A stretch of DNA of 64,000 bases from Paenibacillus polysaccharolyticus (GTDB lineage Bacteria; Bacillota; Bacilli; Paenibacillales; Paenibacillaceae), in assembly GCF_900102085.1 (NCBI RefSeq), contig NZ_FMVM01000006.1:73258-137257 (forward strand), in the 5' to 3' direction. This document shows positions 38,061 through 46,486 of the stretch, piece after piece. How positions within the stretch are numbered: the stretch's first letter is position 1; the number at the start of each line of letters is the position of its first letter. The translations under genes were made by a program, and so were the position numbers. Under the pieces are notes generated by a model. That model ran no database searches. It worked only from the letters and a program-made list of their open reading frames with translations, and was not told the origin of the DNA.

Positions 38061-39671
38061 ATGAACTTTGATCCCCTCTACCAACCTTATTCCTCGTACC
38101 GTGTGCCGGTATACGCCAAGCAAGGCATGGTCGCCACGTCGCAGCCACTTGCTGCACAAGCTGGTCTGGATGTGTTGAAACAAGGCGGCAATGCGATCGA
38201 TGCCGCCATCGCCACAGCGGCAGCACTCACCGTGCTGGAGCCAACCTCCAATGGCATTGGTGGCGATGCCTTTGCCCTCGTCTGGACGGAGGGCAAGCTG
38301 CATGGCCTGAATGCCAGTGGACCTGCGCCTCAGAGCATTTCGATTGAGGCGCTACAGGCGGCAGGCTATACGGAGATGCCGAAGCTGGGGGTTGTGCCGG
38401 TGACGGTGCCTGGCGCACCGGCGGGTTGGGCGGAGCTGAGCCGTCGGTTTGGACGGCTCACGCTGGCGCAAGTGCTGGAACCGGCCATCCGCTATGCGGA
38501 GGAAGGTTATCCGCTTGCGCCGGGGCTGGCCCGCCACTGGGCACGGGCAGCCGAGGTCTATGCACGCCAGGGCGATGCGGAAGCAGGGCGTGCATGGTTT
38601 GAGACTTTTGCCCCTGGCGGACGTGCACCCGCGGCGGGGGAACTATGGCGCTCGCCGGGCCATGCGACCACGTTGCGCCGGATTGGCGAGAGCGAAGCGC
38701 GAGACTTTTACGAAGGAGAACTGGCGGAACGCATTCATGCTTTTATGGCAGAACACGGCGGTTACCTGACACGAGATGACCTGAAGGCTTTTCAGCCGGA
38801 ATGGGTTGATCCGATCTCCGTTTCCTACCGGGGTTATGATGTATGGGAGATTCCGCCGAACGGGCAAGGACTCATTGCCCTATCCGCACTCAATCTACTG
38901 AAGGGATTCGACTTCGCCGAGAAGGAATCCGTCCTCAGTTATCACCGACAGCTGGAAGCGATGAAGCTGGCTTTTGCCGATGGAGAAAAATACATTACGG
39001 AAGAACGAAAAATGGGCGTATCCGTGGAAGATTTGCTGTCCGAAGCCTACGCCGCAGAACGGCGCAAGCTGATTGGGGATACCGCACGTGCGCCCGAGGC
39101 AGGCGATCCACGCGGAAGCGGAACCGTTTATCTGGCTGCGGCAGACGGCGAAGGCAACATGGTTTCTTTTATTCAGAGTAACTATATGGGCTTTGGTTCA
39201 GGACTCGTGGTGCCAGGCACAGGTATCGCACTCCAGAACCGCGGACATAACTTCTCGCTGGACCCGCAACATGCGAATGCACTGGAGCCGGGTAAACGCA
39301 CGTATCATACGATTATCCCCGGATTCCTCACCCAAGGCAGTGAAGCGGTCGGACCATTCGGGGTCATGGGCGGTTTCATGCAACCTCAGGGTCATGTGCA
39401 GGTCATTATGAATACGATTGATCATCATCTGAATCCGCAAGCCGCTCTCGATTCACCTCGCTGGCAGTGGATTAAAGACAAAACGATACTGGTCGAGCAA
39501 GGCTTCCCTTCTCACGTTGCCCAAGCGCTGGCTCGCAGAGGACATAATATCCAAACCGAGCTCGATTCGTCCCAATTCGGACGGGGGCAGATCATCTGGC
39601 GCAACCCGGACACAGGTGTGTTATGCGGCGGAACGGAAAGTCGGACGGACGGCTCGATTGCGGCGTGGTAG
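38061..39671 (+). CDS. gamma-glutamyltransferase family protein
   Basis: A 536-residue Ntn-hydrolase homologue. The catalytic Thr355 starts the small subunit after autocleavage (GSGTVYLAAADG), and the substrate-binding stretch NYMGFGSGLVVPGTGIALQN is intact. The domain begins at AKQGMVATSQPLA. There is no obvious signal peptide, so the protein may be cytosolic. The family cleaves gamma-glutamyl bonds of glutathione-type thiols or acts on acylated amino acids. The coding region is GC-richer than most neighbours. An AAGGAG precedes the ATG. Confidence 0.9.
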   Translation: MNFDPLYQPYSSYRVPVYAKQGMVATSQPLAAQAGLDVLKQGGNAIDAAIATAAALTVLEPTSNGIGGDAFALVWTEGKLHGLNASGPAPQSISIEALQAAGYTEMPKLGVVPVTVPGAPAGWAELSRRFGRLTLAQVLEPAIRYAEEGYPLAPGLARHWARAAEVYARQGDAEAGRAWFETFAPGGRAPAAGELWRSPGHATTLRRIGESEARDFYEGELAERIHAFMAEHGGYLTRDDLKAFQPEWVDPISVSYRGYDVWEIPPNGQGLIALSALNLLKGFDFAEKESVLSYHRQLEAMKLAFADGEKYITEERKMGVSVEDLLSEAYAAERRKLIGDTARAPEAGDPRGSGTVYLAAADGEGNMVSFIQSNYMGFGSGLVVPGTGIALQNRGHNFSLDPQHANALEPGKRTYHTIIPGFLTQGSEAVGPFGVMGGFMQPQGHVQVIMNTIDHHLNPQAALDSPRWQWIKDKTILVEQGFPSHVAQALARRGHNIQTELDSSQFGRGQIIWRNPDTGVLCGGTESRTDGSIAAW

Positions 39672-40031
39672 GAAATCCATAACGTGATGAATGTAAAGGT
39701 TGAGCAAGGCAATGTAAAGCAAAGCAGAGCAGAGTAGAGTAGAGTAGGATTCTCGCTCTACTTTGCTTTTTTTGTTTTTTTACGGCATCACGATGCCAAC
39801 TCATAAGTTCTTATAAGAATGATTAAACAACATCATTGTAAAAACTATGTATAATTCATGAAATAGATTTATATTTCTGTAAATTTTCATTAGAGATCGT
39901 AAAAAAACGGATTTTTTCACCGATATAGATAAAGGGAAAAACTCGTTGCATAGATGATTGGGGTTCATCCATCTTCCAGTATATTTCCAGAATTATTACA
40001 TAAGAAACTTACAGAAATGAGGGCATTTCAC
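39672..40031. other. intergenic region with terminator, no gene seen
   Basis: A repeat-like run of AGAGC/AGTAG units (39716-39748) forms the left arm of a hairpin with CTCTACTTTGCTTT and a T-run at about 39757-39779, likely the terminator of the gamma-glutamyltransferase gene. The rest is A/T-rich and holds the promoter of the lipoprotein operon. Confidence 0.55.
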
Positions 40032-41039
40032 ATGAAAACAACGATGTTCATCCGTTTAGGGCTCACCATGCTTCTGGCCCTGACACTGATCATGTTAGTT
40101 GCTTGTTCAACCAGCTCTAAAACAGCAACCACTGACGTAAAGACCAGAGTGGGAATTGTACTTACAGAGGTTGGTCTGGGAGACCGATCTTTTAATGATG
40201 CGGCTTTTAACGGGCTGGTCAAGGCGAGAGACGAGAAAAGCATTGTTTTTGACTATCGTGAACCAAGCAAGGAGTTAACTGCAGAAGCTTCGTTTGAGGA
40301 ATTTTCTAAAGACAAATTCGATCTTATTATTGGACTCAGCGATACCGTAAAAGCAGATATGGAAAAGGTCGCTGCCAAATATCCTGACCAGCAATTCCTT
40401 CTGATTGACAGTACGTCTGAGCTGCCTAACATTGCTTCCATATCATTTCGTGCGGAGGAAGGTAGCTATCTGGCAGGAGTAATCGCAGCCATGGCTTCCA
40501 AGGAGAAACATGTCGGTTTCTTGGGCGGAATGGAAATTCCCGTGCTCAAAAATTTTGAGCAGGGTTTCAAACAGGGGGTACTGGCTGTTAATCCGGAAGC
40601 CGCAGTAGATATTGTGTATGCCGGTGATTTTGGAAATGCCGATCTGGGTAAGCAGCTTGCGGAGCAAATGATTCAGGAGAAAGGTGCTGACGTGATTTAT
40701 GTAGCCGCTGGTCTTACCGGTGTCGGCGCCCTGAATGAGATTCAATCCCTCGGCAAATACGCCATTGGTGTTGATACGGATCAATTCTTTTTGGCGGAAA
40801 AAGCAATTCTTACATCTATGCTGAAAAATGTAGATGTCTCCATTTACAACGCCGTGAAGTCGTTTATCGAGAACAAACATACCTTCCCGAAAAAGGAAAT
40901 CGTAGAGGGTCTCGCCGAGAATGCTGTAGGCTTAACTGCACTGCATAACATCACGCTGAGTGATGAACAACAGCGGACTTTCGATGATCTGAAAGCCAAA
41001 ATTTCTTCGGGTCAAATCAAAATCACAGTGAATCCATAA
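40032..41039 (+). CDS. BMP-family substrate-binding lipoprotein
   Basis: A 335-residue exported lipoprotein. The signal peptide ends in a lipobox (IMLVAC), with the diacylated Cys at about residue 24. The Bmp/PnrA fold is shown by LTEVGLGDRSFNDAAF and the core IIGLSDTVKADMEKVA. Family members bind nucleosides or similar ligands. No ABC permease or ATPase lies in the window, whereas a chemotaxis receptor follows 25 bp downstream, so the pair may act as a sensing module rather than an importer (inference). The gene resembles B. subtilis Med in family membership. Confidence 0.82.
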   Translation: MKTTMFIRLGLTMLLALTLIMLVACSTSSKTATTDVKTRVGIVLTEVGLGDRSFNDAAFNGLVKARDEKSIVFDYREPSKELTAEASFEEFSKDKFDLIIGLSDTVKADMEKVAAKYPDQQFLLIDSTSELPNIASISFRAEEGSYLAGVIAAMASKEKHVGFLGGMEIPVLKNFEQGFKQGVLAVNPEAAVDIVYAGDFGNADLGKQLAEQMIQEKGADVIYVAAGLTGVGALNEIQSLGKYAIGVDTDQFFLAEKAILTSMLKNVDVSIYNAVKSFIENKHTFPKKEIVEGLAENAVGLTALHNITLSDEQQRTFDDLKAKISSGQIKITVNP

Positions 41040-41063
41040 CCCAAGATTCGAGGAGGCTCGCAT

Positions 41064-42752
41064 ATGAAACTACAGGGAAAACTTATTGTCAATGCTCTGA
41101 TCTCACTGCTTCTATGCCTTGCGCTGGTCGCTTATATTATTTTGGAACTGCTTAGTATGAATGCAAAAAATCAAAATCTGGTACCTGCGATGCTCAAGGT
41201 AAGCGAGCTGAACTCCAACCAGATTCAGACCCAGCAGGCACTGGATGTCTATTCCTTCTCGATGACTGCCGGCAATCAGGAAGCTGTTCTGCTTCTTCTA
41301 AAAGAAGGCCAAGCCATGATTAAGGAACTCAAAGGTGGATTGCTGGAAACGGATCAGGAGCTACAGCTCATCCAAACGGTTCAAACGAAGCTGCAAGCAC
41401 TGGATCAGGGTGCAACCCAAGCGATGAGCAGCATGGATAGCGCGGAAGCAAAACGTTACAGTGCAAGGGTTCGAGGCATACAGAATGACATCTACTCACT
41501 GAATGAGATAACGCGGGGACGCTACACTCAATATACGCTCGATCTGGAGAGTGACATCCAGCAGACATGGCAGATTGCTCTTGGCGGGGCTGGGCTCTTG
41601 TTCATCGCCGTCATGCTCTTTAATATGTACACATCACGTCAGATAGCCAAACGTATTCGTCTGATCAAGGATGCTGCCGGGCATATTGCCAGTGGTGACC
41701 TGACCCAAACGCTGCCGGAACCTCGGGGGAAAGATGAACTGGATGATCTGAGCCGTTCTTTTGGGCAAATGACGAATAATATTCGCGGAATCATCCAATC
41801 CATTGACACGGCGGGGCAACGAGTCGATCAGATGGCTCAGGATATTGATCGCGGTAATGATACGGTGCAAGCCATCGTACAGCAGGTGTCACGTACCACA
41901 GAAGAGCTGTCCGTTGGCAGTCAAAAAATTGCGGAAGATCTCAGCGAAACGGTTATAGTCGTAGACAAGATGCAGTCTACCTTTAACCATAATCTGGAGG
42001 CCACTGCCCAATCTGCCAAGGATGGACGCGATGTGCTAACCACAGTGGAAGAGGGAAACAAGGCGATTGAAGAACAGTTGCGACTCGCCGAAGTAAATCG
42101 CCATGCCATGTCCGAAGTGGAACAGACCGTGCTGGAGCTGGAAGAAAGCGCGGCTCGCATTACAACGATGACGGGATATGTATCCGAGATTGCCAAGCAA
42201 ACCACCATGCTCTCCCTGAACGCTTCCATTGAAGCTGCACGTGCCGGGGAAGCCGGACGCGGATTCGCTGTTGTGGCAGGTGAAGTGAACAAACTGGCGG
42301 AACAGTCTGCTCAATCGGTCAAACATATCTATGCCGCCGTTAACGAGATTACAGCCTCGATGGAAAAAGTAAAAAGTTCCGTGGTGCAAAGCATGCAGCT
42401 CTTTGGGGAACAGGAGCACGCCACCGGTCAGACGCAACAATCCTTCTCGGCGATTCGTGATAGTGTGGAGCGCATCAGCGAAGGCATTCAGCAGCTTGCT
42501 GAGGACATGTCACAATCCAGCAAACTTAGTGCACAGGTGCAACAGGCGATTGAAAACATCAGTGCCATCACCGAGCAATCTGCAGCCAGCAGTGAAGAGA
42601 TCCTGCTTCCACCGCAGAACAACAACGTTCTTTCTCCGAAGCCAGTATCAAGGTCAAGTCACTTCGTGATATCAGTGCTGAGATGCATCAGGAACTCCAG
42701 CGTTTCCGTCTGTAAGAGGAGTCCACGAGATGTGTGTACCTGTAGTAAGTAA
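41064..42752 (+). CDS. methyl-accepting chemotaxis protein with a frameshifted tail
   Basis: A transmembrane receptor with helix 1 at about 10-30, a short 4HB-type sensor, helix 2 at about 175-195, HAMP ([20 protein letters not shown]) and the signalling hairpin tip ([20 protein letters not shown]). The last conserved residues are QSAASSEEI. After this the frame goes astray. Shifting by one base at about 42600-42604 restores the normal MCP ending ([18 protein letters not shown] to QRFRL) with a stop at 42713. So a single-base deletion truncates the adaptation tail, or the base is a sequencing error. It forms an operon with the BMP-family lipoprotein. Confidence 0.85.
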   Translation: MKLQGKLIVNALISLLLCLALVAYIILELLSMNAKNQNLVPAMLKVSELNSNQIQTQQALDVYSFSMTAGNQEAVLLLLKEGQAMIKELKGGLLETDQELQLIQTVQTKLQALDQGATQAMSSMDSAEAKRYSARVRGIQNDIYSLNEITRGRYTQYTLDLESDIQQTWQIALGGAGLLFIAVMLFNMYTSRQIAKRIRLIKDAAGHIASGDLTQTLPEPRGKDELDDLSRSFGQMTNNIRGIIQSIDTAGQRVDQMAQDIDRGNDTVQAIVQQVSRTTEELSVGSQKIAEDLSETVIVVDKMQSTFNHNLEATAQSAKDGRDVLTTVEEGNKAIEEQLRLAEVNRHAMSEVEQTVLELEESAARITTMTGYVSEIAKQTTMLSLNASIEAARAGEAGRGFAVVAGEVNKLAEQSAQSVKHIYAAVNEITASMEKVKSSVVQSMQLFGEQEHATGQTQQSFSAIRDSVERISEGIQQLAEDMSQSSKLSAQVQQAIENISAITEQSAASSEEILLPPQNNNVLSPKPVSRSSHFVISVLRCIRNSSVSVCKRSPRDVCTCSK

Positions 42753-42829
42753 TCAATGAAGCTGCAGTATATATGCACGCGGAGTATGAGGATTATGTGA
42801 GCGAAAGGTGAGTGAAAATTAAATTTTAT

Positions 42830-43027
42830 CCTAACGATCTCAGATGAGCTTATTTGCATGATTCTGGGTCGTTTGAAATTCTAACGATCCCCAGAGAGCT
42901 TATTTGGGCCAAAATGGAGGAAAATGTCTCCTTTTCATCATAAATGGTTGAAATAAGGTTCCCTGAGATCGTTAGAAAATAAAACGGGTGAGTACGTGCC
43001 CAATAAGGTTTCTCATGATCGTTAGAA
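42830..43027. repeat. four-copy palindromic intergenic repeat
   Basis: The motif CTAACGATC, six to nine spacer bases, then AGCTTATT occurs in direct orientation at 42830-42855 and 42880-42907 and reversed at 42951-42977 and 43001-43027. The two halves can pair into a long hairpin. The arrangement resembles REP/BIME-like elements of other bacteria. Confidence 0.7.
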
Positions 43028-43152
43028 ATGTTCACCCTGAAAATGAATGCAGACCGGCACTAAGAAACGTTGTTCCGTCAACACTTGAATAGGCAGTAGG
43101 TCATGTTAGTGAGTTGATGGTATATGCGAAAGTTAAGTTCATGAGTCTAGCT

Positions 43153-43222
43153 ACGGAATGTGCAATGGTTAGGTTGATGAGTTGAACTGACGGAATGTAC
43201 GATGGTTGGGTAGATGAGTTGG
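43153..43222. repeat. 33-bp tandem imperfect repeat
   Basis: Two units starting ACGGAATGT and ending GATGAGTTG, with a 37-bp period. A weaker third copy of GTGAGTTGATGG lies at 43110-43120. Confidence 0.55.
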
Positions 43223-43312
43223 GTTAATACTGTAGCAAGGTTTTCGGATTGGTGGCTCGATGCTTCCAATAAACAACGATATATGGATTGTCTATCATTT
43301 ATAAATTCACTT

Positions 43313-43362
43313 CATATGAAAAAGGAGCCCCTCGAGATGATGGCGGGCTCCTTTTTCATATG
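43313..43362. terminator. bidirectional terminator
   Basis: An 18-bp perfect stem (CATATGAAAAAGGAGCCC with its complement) with a 14-nt loop lies between the repeat region and the minus-strand NAD(P)HX repair gene. Confidence 0.85.
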
Positions 43363-43434
43363 TTTATACTTTCATGTGATAGGATTTAAACATTTTCGCT
43401 TCCGTATGACCTGCACGCTGGATTGAACACACCT

Positions 43435-45186
43435 CTACAGTGCATCGATAATATCTCCTGCCAGCAAGGAAGATGGATCGCCTCGCCGCAATGCTGCCCG
43501 TTCGGCAGCCTGCCCGTGCAGGTATACACCGAAGGCGGCGGCTTGTTCCGCGCCTAGCCCTTGAGCAAGCAGACCGGCGATGATGCCGGTCAACACGTCA
43601 CCGGCACCGCCTGTTGCCATGCCGGCGTGGCCGGTGGTGTTGATGTACGCCTCGCCGGAAGGCGTTGCGATGACCGTTCGTGCTCCTTTGAGCACAAGGG
43701 TCACGCCCTGCTCACGGGCGTACCGTGCAGCGTGTCCAATTCGGTCACGCTGCACTTCGGGGGTCGACATGCGTAGCAGTCGGCCCATCTCGCCAGGGTG
43801 CGGCGTCAGTATGGTCGCCGCACTGCGCTGGCCCCAGATGCGTGGCCCATCTGGGCCTGCATCTGCCAGCATGTTGAGGGCGTCCGCGTCGATAACGAGC
43901 GGACGATCCGTCTGTTGCCACAGACGGCGCAGCCAGTCGGTGTCGCCTTCGAAGCGACCAAGGCCCGGGCCGGTCGCAAGTACGTCGCGGCTCTCCGCAA
44001 GGCGCAGCACCGCTGCGGCGGAAGCCGCGTTCCATTCACCGCTGTTGCCATCGGCTGCAGCGGCGAGCATAAGCTCGGGCACGGTGCCGATAACATGCGG
44101 CAACAGTGCCGCGGGTAGCGCCCATGTGGCGAGCCCGCAACCAGCGCGCAGCGCGGCTTTGGCCGAGAGCAGGCCAGCGCCGCTCATCGGCATGCTTCCT
44201 GCGGCCAGTAATACATGGCCGTAGGTGCCCTTATGGCCGTCCGGTGCGCGGCGACGGCCTGTGTCCACGCGCAGCGCACCCCGTAGCACCTCGTCCGTTA
44301 GCAAACGGACCGAGGGGCCATGCTCTGGCGCAAGGCGTGCGGGAATGCCGATGGCGCGCACAACGATGCGCCCCGCGGCAGAAGCGCCCGGGTACTGTAC
44401 CAGACCACGCTTAAGCAGCGCAAGGCATACAGTTACCCGGGCTTCAATGCACGGCTCGTACACCTCACCAGTGTCGGCGTCCAGCCCGCTTGGCACATCG
44501 GCGGATACGACTGGCTTACCGCTGTCGTTCGCCGCGCGAATCAGCGCCGCGTATGCTCCGCGCGGCGCACCACGCGAGCCGGTGCCCAGTAGCGCATCGA
44601 CGATGCCTGTGCACCGGCTAAAGTCCACGGCTTCGCGCCCGTGGACAACGGCAGGGATGCCGAGCTTCGCAGCGGCATCCCGTTGCACTGCGGCTTCGCC
44701 CCGCAGTGCCTCCGGGGCATCGGCGTAGACTAACGTCACGCCCAGCCCCGCTTCAACCAAATGGCGCGCCGCAACCAGCCCGTCGCCGCCATTGTTGCCC
44801 TTGCCGATCAGCATGTACCAATGCTGATCACCGGGATGCGCCATCACCAGCGCCGGATCGGCGATGATGTCGCCCCCGTAACCTATGCGGTCGCCGGGCC
44901 CGGTATGTGCCCGCCACGCCTCTTTTGGCTGGCCGCGATCAGGCCAGCCACCCCCACCTTCAGCAATGTTTCTGTGCCTTGCTTCATCACTGTCAGCATG
45001 ATCGCCTTCACCCCAGCCACGATCATCCCGCCTGCCATCCTCTTGCCCTTCCCGGCACAGCTTGATAACTTCCTCGGCGATAGCTCTGCCTGCATTCTCC
45101 ATCAGACTGGCCGCAGGAATACCAAGCTGCTGAATCGTATACTCGTCCACAGCCCGCATCTGATCGGCGGTTACGATAAACAACAC
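43435..45186 (-). CDS. nnr: bifunctional NAD(P)HX epimerase/dehydratase
   Basis: A 583-residue enzyme repairing damaged nicotinamide cofactors. The N-terminal YjeF epimerase has ASLMENAGRA, GKGNNGGDGLVAAR and DALLGTGSRG. The C-terminal ADP-dependent dehydratase has HKGTYGHVLLAAG, TPHPGEMGRLL, GARTVIATPSG and the catalytic GHAGMATGGAGDVLTG. An unusual Gly/Asp/Arg-rich insert of about 75 residues (about 45-120) separates the first epimerase helix from the GNNGGDG loop. The gene is strongly GC-rich, consistent with the insert. Both catalytic centres appear intact. Confidence 0.9.
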   Translation of the reverse strand: MLFIVTADQMRAVDEYTIQQLGIPAASLMENAGRAIAEEVIKLCREGQEDGRRDDRGWGEGDHADSDEARHRNIAEGGGGWPDRGQPKEAWRAHTGPGDRIGYGGDIIADPALVMAHPGDQHWYMLIGKGNNGGDGLVAARHLVEAGLGVTLVYADAPEALRGEAAVQRDAAAKLGIPAVVHGREAVDFSRCTGIVDALLGTGSRGAPRGAYAALIRAANDSGKPVVSADVPSGLDADTGEVYEPCIEARVTVCLALLKRGLVQYPGASAAGRIVVRAIGIPARLAPEHGPSVRLLTDEVLRGALRVDTGRRRAPDGHKGTYGHVLLAAGSMPMSGAGLLSAKAALRAGCGLATWALPAALLPHVIGTVPELMLAAAADGNSGEWNAASAAAVLRLAESRDVLATGPGLGRFEGDTDWLRRLWQQTDRPLVIDADALNMLADAGPDGPRIWGQRSAATILTPHPGEMGRLLRMSTPEVQRDRIGHAARYAREQGVTLVLKGARTVIATPSGEAYINTTGHAGMATGGAGDVLTGIIAGLLAQGLGAEQAAAFGVYLHGQAAERAALRRGDPSSLLAGDIIDAL

Positions 45187-45432
45187 TCACCCCTCCCCGG
45201 TCGCGTTATGAATAACACTGCTTAGAGCATCACACTCATGGGTATTCCATTCTCATAAGTTTTCCATTGCCATTAGTTTCCCTATCTATCGTGTGTTACT
45301 CGTTTTCCGATCATTCGTGCCTTACGAGTTTTCAATCCATTTATGTCTCATTGGTTCTCAGCTCACTCGTGGTTTGCGCCAAGGGCTTATCTGTCACATC
45401 TATAATTATCCCATTTGCTTATCTATCCTCAG

Positions 45433-46065
45433 TTAGTACCCCACCGTAAATCGCGCTTGAACAAATTGCGGATCATCCAGTTCGTCCACCAAAGCTGCGG
45501 CAAAATCACCTACAGAAATGCTGCTTTCGCCCAGATCATCTGTAATGACACGAGTCATGCCAATCCGGAATTGACCTGTTCTGCGCCCCGTCGTGATCGT
45601 TGCTGCCGGACTCATATACGTCCAGTGAATATTGGATTCTTCCAGAAGTCCATAAGCATCCGCATGAGCCTGTGCAAGAGGTTTGATTTCCTCTGGAAAA
45701 CCAGGGGTATTCATCAGCATTTCACCTGAATCTGTCATCAGACTGCCTGCTCCGCCTACAACAACCAGACGCCCGGCATTCGCACGGCGTACGCCTTCGA
45801 TCAGTGAACGTGTTACTTCAAGCAATTCTTCTTCCTCGCCAAACTTCGGCCCGTAAGCACTTACTACCGCTTCTTGTCCCGCTGCAAAATCAGCAACCTG
45901 ATCCGGGTTAAGCACATCCCCCTGCTCCACACGCAAGCGCTCATGCACCATCTCCACCTTGGAAGGATCACGCACCACCGCGGTCACTTCATGCCCACGA
46001 TCCATCAATTCCCACAAAATCGTCTTACCAATCGCTCCGGTCGCTCCAAAAATAGTTACTTTCAT
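45433..46065 (-). CDS. NmrA-like NAD(P)-binding protein
   Basis: A 210-residue atypical SDR. The Rossmann motif is at the N-terminus (VTIFGATGAIGKTI), VVRDPSKVEM follows strand 2, and SAYGPKFGEEEE resembles the flavin/biliverdin-reductase-like group. It lacks the Tyr-x-x-x-Lys catalytic pair, which is common in NmrA-type proteins that bind cofactor without reducing a substrate. The ATG at 46065 has GAGGG nine bases upstream; the 10-codon extension upstream is unlikely. Confidence 0.82.
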   Translation of the reverse strand: MKVTIFGATGAIGKTILWELMDRGHEVTAVVRDPSKVEMVHERLRVEQGDVLNPDQVADFAAGQEAVVSAYGPKFGEEEELLEVTRSLIEGVRRANAGRLVVVGGAGSLMTDSGEMLMNTPGFPEEIKPLAQAHADAYGLLEESNIHWTYMSPAATITTGRRTGQFRIGMTRVITDDLGESSISVGDFAAALVDELDDPQFVQARFTVGY

Positions 46066-46486
46066 ATCTGAATCCCTCTTTTCTATCGATGTCATCTAAA
46101 TAAGCTGTACCGTTATTTTAATACTTAATCCTGTTGTTATATACCTTAAACGGCTCACGCCATCTTAAACCGTATAAACCTACTTGTAAACTTGAATCTT
46201 CATCCGCGGTACCAACACCTCAGCTGAGCGTTTCTATTTCATTCGCATATTGTAGATTTCTTTATAAATGTTCTTCCAGGTCTCTTACCATTCTATAACC
46301 CAGATCTGTGCTCTAATTCCTTCTCCAATCCCCTCGCTATTTATCATTCTTCACCCTTCTTCTCTCGTCTAATTAGATCCACGTACGCCAAAAAAAGCCG
46401 CACGGGCGGCTTCAACAATTCATCTTGTTTATCTCTCCTGGTCACGTATGCTTAAAAAACTTATCTACGTTGCTCGTCTTCGTTGT
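46066..46486. other. intergenic region with operon terminator
   Basis: No gene seen. It holds an A/T-rich promoter-like stretch for the NmrA-like gene and the terminator of the lanthipeptide operon at 46390-46412. Confidence 0.5.
46390..46412 (-). terminator. terminator of the lanthipeptide operon
   Basis: On the minus strand AAGCCGC pairs with GCGGCTT across CCGT, followed by seven T. It lies about 75 bp past the S9 peptidase stop. Confidence 0.8.

Larger units (their letters stand above)
42753..43434. other. repeat-rich intergenic region
   Basis: About 680 bases with no convincing gene. They hold four copies of a 26-29 bp element (42830-43027), a 33-bp tandem pair (43153-43222) and a terminator (43313-43362). 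A 70-codon frame at 43214 runs through that terminator and is rejected. Confidence 0.6.

Noticed and set aside
43214..43426. 70-codon plus-strand frame
   Set aside because: It reads through an 18-bp terminator stem.
43580..44728. Plus-strand frames opposite the Nnr gene
   Set aside because: They are shadows of a GC-rich coding region with a clear NAD(P)HX repair protein on the minus strand.
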